Shown in pieces: positions 59,140-64,000 of a DNA stretch of 64,000 nt; the first letter of the stretch is position 1, and every line of letters begins with the position of its first letter. The notes beneath the pieces are model-generated. The model had not been told where the DNA came from. It saw only the letters and a list, made by a program, of their open reading frames with translations, and made no database searches. This DNA is from Clostridium sp. (lineage in GTDB: Bacteria > Bacillota > Clostridia > Lachnospirales > Lachnospiraceae), in NCBI GenBank assembly GCA_023664605.1, contig JAMPFF010000008.1, positions 1-64,000 of the forward strand. The letters run 5' to 3'. The position numbers were made by a program, and so were the translations under genes.

Positions 59140-60024
59140 ATGGAGAAACGCCAAATACAGATTGACAAAGAACTTAATGCCATTGTGGAATATGATGATG
59201 CTTTCCGCCTGATTCTTTCGCATGATGATTTGAGCGAATACCATAAGGGCTTTGTAAATTGGCATAAACAGCCAATGATTGAAATTTCTGTTGTGGTGGA
59301 GGGCGCAGTAAACGTATATGTTTTAGAGCGTGAACAGATAGTGACAAAAGGAGACGGATTTTTTATCATGCCGGGCTTTCTGCACTCCATCCGTCCTGCG
59401 CCGGGATATCAGGCTGCAAAGTATTTTACTCTGATATTTTATCCTGAAATTTTATATGGCGTACAAGGAAGTTATTACGAAAAAGAATATTATCGTCCAA
59501 TCGTAGATGCCAATACGCCGTTTTTTTTATTCAAAAGATGCGAGACATGGACTGCGGAAATATTCCCGAAATTAGAGTGGATAGCCGATAATTTTTCAGA
59601 AATGCCGGAATTTCGGTTAAAAACACAGCATATTCTGCAGAATATCTGGACTTTATTTGCCGCTAACCTGCCCGGACAAGAAAAAACAAGTTCCGCACTG
59701 CATGATAATAGGAAAATTTTGAATCTGGTGACCTGGTTACATACGCATTATCAGGAAAAATTCTCCTTGGCTATGCTGGCGGAAAGTATGTCCATGAGCC
59801 GTAACGAATGCTGCCGTTATTTCAAACGCATGATGAATATGACGATTACGGAATATCTGTTAGAGTACCGTTTATCCAAAGCGGCGGCGTTATTGGAATC
59901 TTCGGATTTAAGTATTACTGAAATTTCTGAACGGACAGGATTTTGCGACGTCAGCTATTTTATCAAAATGTTTCGCCGGAAAACAGGGATAACGCCGAAA
60001 GCGTATGCAAAGAAATTCTATTGA
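59140..60024 (+). CDS. AraC-family transcriptional regulator
   Basis: A 294-residue regulator: cupin-like N-terminal sensor (about 40-110, with HKGFVNWHKQPMIEISVVVEG and PGFLHSIRP) and two C-terminal helix-turn-helix motifs (SLAMLAESMSMSRNECCRYFKR; SITEISERTGFCDVSYFIKMFRRKTG). Sugar or sugar-derivative ligands are typical. Divergent from the MATE-galactanase operon, which it probably controls. ATG 59140 has GGAG 6 bases upstream; ATG 59128 does not. Confidence 0.9.
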   Translation: MEKRQIQIDKELNAIVEYDDAFRLILSHDDLSEYHKGFVNWHKQPMIEISVVVEGAVNVYVLEREQIVTKGDGFFIMPGFLHSIRPAPGYQAAKYFTLIFYPEILYGVQGSYYEKEYYRPIVDANTPFFLFKRCETWTAEIFPKLEWIADNFSEMPEFRLKTQHILQNIWTLFAANLPGQEKTSSALHDNRKILNLVTWLHTHYQEKFSLAMLAESMSMSRNECCRYFKRMMNMTITEYLLEYRLSKAAALLESSDLSITEISERTGFCDVSYFIKMFRRKTGITPKAYAKKFY

Positions 60025-60085
60025 CGAAGTCTAAATAAGCGATTATGATGAATACTGGATTGCAAGAGATGAGGCAAATCTCTTG
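60021..60085 (+). promoter_or_regulatory. Promoter and leader hairpin of DUF4430 gene
   Basis: TTGACG, 17 bases, TATGAT; the -35 overlaps the araC-type stop codon. CAAGAGAT/ATCTCTTG (60063-60085) forms an 8-bp hairpin in the leader. No cobalamin riboswitch core was recognised. Confidence 0.6.
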
Positions 60086-60117
60086 GGCAAGAATCAGAGA
60101 AGAAAGGGTTAAAAAAT

Positions 60118-60573
60118 ATGCAGAAAAAATATAATCAAAAGCTTCCGTCACGCCTCCTTTGCATATCGTTTATGATTATGACACTACTGTCAGTAAGTGC
60201 CTGCGGAGATAAGATGGAAAGCGGAGCGGCATCCGCCGCCGGACAGGAAACGGCGAACGGTGCGCAAATTGAGATACTTGGAGAGGGCGAGACTGCATTT
60301 CTTTTTACTGTTACAGATAAAGAGGGCGGTGAGACGCAGTTTGAAATCCATACGGATAAAGAGACCGTGGGCGAGGCGCTTTTGGAACTCGGACTGATTG
60401 CGGGAGAAGAGAGCGAATACGGTCTTTATGTGAAAACGGTCAACGGCATTACGGCGGATTATGATACCGACGGCGTATACTGGGCGTTTTATATTAACGG
60501 CGAGTACGCGATGACGGGCGTGGATTCCACCGCGGTCACAGAGGGCGAAGCCTATGCCTTTAAAGTCGAGTAG
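60118..60573 (+). CDS. DUF4430 lipoprotein (transcobalamin-like)
   Basis: A 151-residue lipoprotein: signal peptide with lipobox LSVSAC (lipidated C29), a short linker and a DUF4430 domain (FTVTDKEGGETQFEIHTDKETVGEALLELGLI, YDTDGVYWAFYINGEYAMTGVDST). DUF4430 resembles the beta domain of cobalamin carriers. Encoded directly before an ECF S component, suggesting substrate capture for uptake; the ligand is not proven. Confidence 0.88.
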   Translation: MQKKYNQKLPSRLLCISFMIMTLLSVSACGDKMESGAASAAGQETANGAQIEILGEGETAFLFTVTDKEGGETQFEIHTDKETVGEALLELGLIAGEESEYGLYVKTVNGITADYDTDGVYWAFYINGEYAMTGVDSTAVTEGEAYAFKVE

Positions 60574-60575
60574 GC

Positions 60576-61109
60576 ATGGTTATTAGTATGAAAACGACAA
60601 CGAGAGAACTGGCGGTTTTCGCGATGCTCGGAGCCGTTATGTATGCCTCTAAGCTGGTGATGGAGATTGCGCCGAACATTCATCTTCTCGGCGTATTCAC
60701 GATTGCCTATACCGTTGTCTATCGGAAAAAAGCCCTATATCCGATTTACACCTATGTTTTATTGAACGGCATTTTCAGCGGCTTTGCGACATGGTGGATT
60801 CCCTACTTATACCTATGGACGCTTCTGTGGGGAGCCGTGATGCTGCTTCCTCAAAATATGCCGAAAAAGATACGCCCCTTTGTGTATATGGCGGTATGTG
60901 CGGCGCACGGTTTTTTGTTCGGCACACTATATGCCCCCGCGCAGGCTCTTTTGTACGGGCTTAGTTTTCAGGGCATGATTGCCTGGATTATTGCGGGATT
61001 GCCGTGGGATTTTATCCATGGCGTCAGCAATTTTTTCTGCGGCGTTCTGATTGTACCGATTATTTCGGTGCTAAAGTATGCGGAAAGCAGGGCGGGGAAG
61101 ATAGAATGA
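60576..61109 (+). CDS. ECF transporter S component
   Basis: A 177-residue membrane protein with six hydrophobic segments and S-component features (TTTRELAVFAMLGAVMYASKLVME, ending with the C-terminal GLPWDFIHGVSNFFCGVLIVPI). It binds a vitamin or cofactor and works with the shared EcfAAT module, not in this window. Pairing with a DUF4430 lipoprotein suggests a cobamide-like substrate (inference). Start may be ATG 60588. Confidence 0.85.
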   Translation: MVISMKTTTRELAVFAMLGAVMYASKLVMEIAPNIHLLGVFTIAYTVVYRKKALYPIYTYVLLNGIFSGFATWWIPYLYLWTLLWGAVMLLPQNMPKKIRPFVYMAVCAAHGFLFGTLYAPAQALLYGLSFQGMIAWIIAGLPWDFIHGVSNFFCGVLIVPIISVLKYAESRAGKIE

Positions 61110-61124
61110 ATATGGAGGAAGAAA

Positions 61125-61355
61125 GTGAGAAATGACAGTGTATTAAAGAAAATTGAAATACTTGAAAAAGAGTATGAAAAAACATGGGGTAAAAAAGTTG
61201 ATTATACTATAATGCCCAAAGGAATGACTCAGGAAAAACTGGCTAAGGTATTGGAACTGATGGTTGGAACAGGTGATAGTATCTTAGTTGCATATTCAAA
61301 ATATGAAAATAATGTGGGTGCATTAGAGATAAGGAAAGTAGATAGAAGCAGATAA
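61125..61355 (+). CDS. Hypothetical protein, 76 residues, GTG start
   Basis: Not recognised. GTG 61125 has GGAGG at a normal distance. The protein is helical and lysine-rich at the N terminus (LKKIEILEKEYEKTWGKKVDY), then ITMPKGMTQEKL-like and a short beta end. AT-rich, accessory-like. Confidence 0.6.
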   Translation: MRNDSVLKKIEILEKEYEKTWGKKVDYTIMPKGMTQEKLAKVLELMVGTGDSILVAYSKYENNVGALEIRKVDRSR

Positions 61356-61465
61356 GGGGAATATAGGTTGCCAATTTACAGGGATTTGCTATAATAAATG
61401 ATGTAATTGAAGTATGCTGCTGCCATAAATCAAGTTTAAAGAGATAGAATAGGAATAGATGAAAA

Positions 61466-61822
61466 ATGGTTATTTTAGAGAGAAAATACACGATTAAAGA
61501 ACTGTATGGAATTAATTCTTTTATAAATGGGTTTGTGAAAGGCGTTGTGGATTTGGATAAAGAATTAGTCGCACTTGATGCAGATATGCATTATGAATTG
61601 GCAAATTATCTGAAAGAACAGAAAGGTTCAAAGGAATCCGATATGTGGGGATTTAATTTGTGGCTTGAAAATCAGTCGATGGATGAAATTCTGGAATATG
61701 ATTCTTTTATCAATATCCATAATAATCAGATTCATGGATTTCCACGCGGTGGGATGGGAATATTGGATTCGGATATTATGCAAAAGGCAACGGAGGTGAT
61801 TTGTAAATGGATTCAGTTTTAA
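61466..61822 (+). CDS. DUF5674 family protein
   Basis: A 118-residue protein with DUF5674 hallmarks: VKGVVDLDKELVALDADMHYELANYL, WGFNLW and DSFINIHNNQ, ending with a helix. Small proteins of this family are of unknown function. It overlaps the next small gene by 16 bases, an organisation often seen in toxin-antitoxin pairs. Confidence 0.75.
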   Translation: MVILERKYTIKELYGINSFINGFVKGVVDLDKELVALDADMHYELANYLKEQKGSKESDMWGFNLWLENQSMDEILEYDSFINIHNNQIHGFPRGGMGILDSDIMQKATEVICKWIQF

Positions 61823-62106
61823 ATGAAACATGGTTTGAATTATCTCTTGTGCAACAAATGATAAATATTGGGAATGAAGTCAAACGAGCGCTGAGGTTTG
61901 CTTCGGATACGGATAAAAAAAATATGTTTTTTGACAGAGCAATACAGTTTACTCAACTCACAATGAAAGACCCCAAAAATGCTCATGTATTATCTGAGTT
62001 GCTAATTAGTAAAGAGGTATTGGAAGATTATCGTGGGGAACACAATCTTACCTGCACTGGGGAGCAGATTAATAAATATTATCAAGCTTATCAATATCTT
62101 TTGTAA
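61807..62106 (+). CDS. Hypothetical protein, 99 residues, paired with DUF5674 gene
   Basis: Not recognised. An all-helical acidic protein (SLVQQMINIGNEVKRALRF, then FDRAIQFTQLTMKDP) resembling small helical-bundle partners. GGAGG precedes its ATG inside the DUF5674 gene, so the two are translationally coupled. Confidence 0.65.
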   Translation: MDSVLNETWFELSLVQQMINIGNEVKRALRFASDTDKKNMFFDRAIQFTQLTMKDPKNAHVLSELLISKEVLEDYRGEHNLTCTGEQINKYYQAYQYLL

Positions 62107-62122
62107 TACTTTTAATCAGAAA

Positions 62123-62160
62123 AACCGGAACGGAGAAATTCGTTTCGGTTTATTTCATTA
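62123..62160 (+). terminator. Terminator after DUF5674 pair
   Basis: AACCGGAACG/CGTTTCGGTT stem (62123-62150, one mismatch) followed by T-rich sequence. Confidence 0.6.
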
Positions 62161-62173
62161 TTTTTACTTTTTC

Positions 62174-62200
62174 GGGAACCTTTTGGCGCGCCGGTTTATC
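62174..62200 (+). promoter_or_regulatory. ECF-type promoter candidate
   Basis: GGGAACC (62174-62180) followed, after a 12-nt spacer, by CCGGTTTATC resembles promoters read by ECF sigma factors and lies 40 bases upstream of such a gene (autoregulation). The downstream GCCGG/CCGGC arms form a leader hairpin. Confidence 0.4.
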
Positions 62201-62239
62201 ATAGTTAATAGAAGCCGGCAACAACAAAGGAGGTGGAGC

Positions 62240-62707
62240 ATGGCAGCAATAGATAAGGAAACCTTTGCCAGACTCATTCATGAATATACGTCGGGGCTTT
62301 ACAGGCTTGCACTAGGCATTTTGCATAATCGGGACGATGCGCAGGACGTTGTCAGCGAATCCGTATTGAAAGCGTATGAAAAACTGCATACCTTGCAGAA
62401 AAAGGAAGCTTTTCACGCATGGATAATGCAGATTACGGCAAATGAGGCGAAGCGGGTTTATGCAAAAAACAAGCGGCGTGCGCTGGTAGAAAATATAGAG
62501 GACTATATGCCCGCGTTTGAGGACGAGTATCATGAGTTGTGGGATATTGTTATGAAACTTGATATTGTTTACCGGGAAACCGTTATTTTATATTTTTATG
62601 AGCAGTTTTCCATCAAAGAAATAGGAGATATTCTTCATGTGCCGGAGGGAACGGTCAAGTCCAGACTCTCCAGAGCCAAGAAGCAGTTGAAAGAATATTT
62701 AGAATAG
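62240..62707 (+). CDS. ECF-type RNA polymerase sigma factor
   Basis: A 155-residue sigma factor: region 2 (LIHEYTSGLYRLALGILHNRDDAQDVVSESVLKAYEKL, AFHAWIMQITANEAKRVY) and region 4 (YRETVILYFYEQFSIKEIGDILHVPEGTVKSRLSRAKKQLKEYL). AAAGGAGG supports ATG 62240. It precedes a membrane protein with a cytoplasmic N terminus that is probably its anti-sigma factor, but a palindromic element is inserted between them. Confidence 0.9.
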   Translation: MAAIDKETFARLIHEYTSGLYRLALGILHNRDDAQDVVSESVLKAYEKLHTLQKKEAFHAWIMQITANEAKRVYAKNKRRALVENIEDYMPAFEDEYHELWDIVMKLDIVYRETVILYFYEQFSIKEIGDILHVPEGTVKSRLSRAKKQLKEYLE

Positions 62708-62927
62708 CCGGATTAGGTGCTTATGAAACTTCCCAAATGCTTGTATGGATAACATATACAGTCCAACACGGGTCCGCTTTCGCTACAGTTCAACCGTAGC
62801 GGTATATAATATGCGAAAATACCGCATATAAATACCGACGGTCTCACAGTACCCGCTTATGGATTGTATATGTTACCCCATGCCAGACATTATCGGAAAT
62901 GTTTCGCAATCACCCATATAGCCGGAT
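62705..62927. mobile_element. MITE-like palindromic element with 9-bp direct repeats
   Basis: TAGCCGGAT occurs at both ends (62705-62713, 62919-62927) like a target-site duplication. Between them the termini are imperfect inverted repeats (GGTG...GAAAC against GTTTC...CACC), further inner arms share TAACATATACA/TGTATATGTTA, and the middle holds CGCTAC/GTAGCG and TATGCG/CGCATA hairpins. It has no coding capacity. The left duplication includes the sigma gene stop codon. Confidence 0.6.
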
Positions 62928-62944
62928 AACAGAAAGGAGCATAT

Positions 62945-64000
62945 ATGAAAGACAGACAATTTATTATAGATAAATTCGAGCAGGATTTATTGGAAATGGC
63001 ACAGCGGGAAAAGATAATACCGCCTGAGTCATTGGAGAAAAGAATAGATGACATACTTGTCAGTTTGCCGAAAAAACGCAGAACAATCAGGATGACATGG
63101 AAAAAATCGGTGGTTCTTGCAGCGGCGCTCATCGCCATGTTTTCCTTTACAGTGACCGCAGCGGTCAATGCGTGGCGGCAGCGTATGGCGGCGATGAATG
63201 AAAAGGAAATGGAGGAATATTTTGTAGAGATTTATACGCGCAAGATAGGGGCTGACAATTATAACCGCCCTTATCAGGAGGAGGAAAAGGAGCGTATGAA
63301 GAAACTTCAGGTTTCCTATGAAGAGGAGGCGTTGTTCCCCGAAGGGAGCCTTACGATGATTGACGCGCCGGAGGAATATAAGGGAAAAGGCGTGGCGTTT
63401 TACGGCGATACCTCGACATATTTTTTCCCGGATAAGGAGATGAACGACGAGGAGCTTTTGCAGATTATTGATTTTATGCATAAAAGAGATTACAGCTTAC
63501 AGGCGATGAACGACAGGATTGCAACGGGAACGGCGGACTTTCCACAGGATGAAATCATAAAAGAAAAGGAAAAAGAAATTGAGGCGACCGACGAAGCCAT
63601 CCTGCAAAGCGACGCTGTTTATAATCCGGCGCAGGAGTTGACAATTCCGTATACGGGAGATTTGGAAATCCGCAATATGGCAATGGGGCAAAACTGCATT
63701 TTCCTGACAGGATGGAACGCAGTTCACACTATGGAAATCGGCAGCGGCGATTCGAGGCTCTTCTTTGATAATTTTGACGTTAAAAGCGATGTAAGCGCGC
63801 TATATCAGGATAAAAAGGGAGATGTTTACCTTGCGTTAATGGAACGTACGGATGGCGAGGACTACTGTGCGATTGTAGCGGGTGAAAAATATAAGAAATC
63901 CCTCTGGATTTTAAGTCGGGATGGAAAAGTGAAAAAGAAGATTGATTTATCGTCCTACGAAGATGAAATGTACGGCATCGTCAGCAGGATGGTGGTGGAT
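62945..64000 (+). CDS. Membrane protein, probable anti-sigma factor, partial
   Basis: 352 codons to the window end, no stop reached. Residues 1-45 are cytoplasmic and charged (DRQFIIDKFEQDLLEMAQREKI), one membrane segment follows (about 57-75, VVLAAALIAMFSFTVTAAV), then a large extracytoplasmic part whose end (from about 220) shows repeated strands such as GQNCIFLTGWNAVHTME and GDVYLALMERTDG, propeller-like. Position after an ECF sigma gene suggests an anti-sigma sensor. AAAGGAG lies 5 bases before ATG 62945. Confidence 0.7.
   Translation, partial: MKDRQFIIDKFEQDLLEMAQREKIIPPESLEKRIDDILVSLPKKRRTIRMTWKKSVVLAAALIAMFSFTVTAAVNAWRQRMAAMNEKEMEEYFVEIYTRKIGADNYNRPYQEEEKERMKKLQVSYEEEALFPEGSLTMIDAPEEYKGKGVAFYGDTSTYFFPDKEMNDEELLQIIDFMHKRDYSLQAMNDRIATGTADFPQDEIIKEKEKEIEATDEAILQSDAVYNPAQELTIPYTGDLEIRNMAMGQNCIFLTGWNAVHTMEIGSGDSRLFFDNFDVKSDVSALYQDKKGDVYLALMERTDGEDYCAIVAGEKYKKSLWILSRDGKVKKKIDLSSYEDEMYGIVSRMVVD

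Noticed and set aside
60024-60118. Cobalamin riboswitch before the DUF4430/ECF pair
   Set aside because: The leader is about 60 nt and lacks the conserved B12-box-like core; only a simple hairpin is present.
1-64000. CRISPR arrays, rRNA genes, complete IS elements, prophage genes
   Set aside because: No regularly spaced direct repeats, no rRNA core sequences, no full transposase with terminal repeats, and no phage structural genes were found.

Overview
The window looks like chromosome of a motile, anaerobic, low-to-mid GC member of the Clostridia, most probably Lachnospiraceae. This is inferred from strong AGGAGG-type ribosome sites, SigA promoters, Gram-positive LexA boxes (GAAC-N4-GTTC), a CIRCE element, flagellin next to csrA, a PadR/DUF1700/DUF4097/PspC operon, a CmpB-like membrane protein and many drug-exporter ABC pairs. 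No rRNA, intact tRNA, CRISPR array or complete IS element was seen.

Layout. 1-2.9 kb: start of a PD-(D/E)XK transposase-family gene, then a probable DNA-inversion switch (FimB-like recombinase inside 31-bp inverted repeats, carrying an outward-facing sigma-28 promoter) abutting csrA and flagellin. 2.9-5.1 kb: HAD phosphatase, CPBP protease, hicAB. 5.2-12.6 kb: nitrogen assimilation (gltB-gltD with a leader hairpin, convergent asnA). 12.7-18.0 kb: an SOS-box-controlled radical-SAM/TIGR03915 pair, an HPr-like protein and a nuclease-helicase fusion. 18.2-21.3 kb: a DnaA-box cluster, a membrane glycosyltransferase and a GH13 enzyme. 21.3-29.2 kb: a heterodimeric ABC exporter behind a leader peptide and terminator, a third ABC exporter and a chemoreceptor. 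29.3-34.9 kb: a PadR envelope operon converging on an ABC/LytTR/DUF3021 operon. 35-39.4 kb: an AT-richer accessory stretch (two phosphatases, a second PD-(D/E)XK gene, HAD, a secreted unknown, a gene remnant). 39.4-44.7 kb: MarR plus a second ABC exporter pair. 44.8-51.8 kb: the most unusual stretch, with a small RNA, a CIRCE-controlled YjzC-like gene, a type IIL restriction-modification enzyme, a kinase fused to a TGT/DpdA-like domain, a PD-(D/E)XK protein, a second structured RNA and an HD hydrolase. 51.9-55.7 kb: ECF sigma, membrane protein and ABC transporter. 55.7-61.1 kb: galactanase (GH53), MATE, AraC, then a DUF4430 lipoprotein with an ECF-transporter S component. 61.1-64 kb: small unknown genes, a second ECF sigma gene, a MITE-like palindrome and a partial anti-sigma-like membrane protein.

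How parts act together. In the orientation seen, the flagellar promoter inside the invertible segment points away from csrA-flagellin, so the switch appears OFF. The flagellin leader carries two textbook CsrA sites (a GGA hairpin loop and the Shine-Dalgarno), giving a second, post-transcriptional layer. The 45.5-51 kb genes form a candidate defence island whose kinase/TGT-like protein I could not match to a described system.
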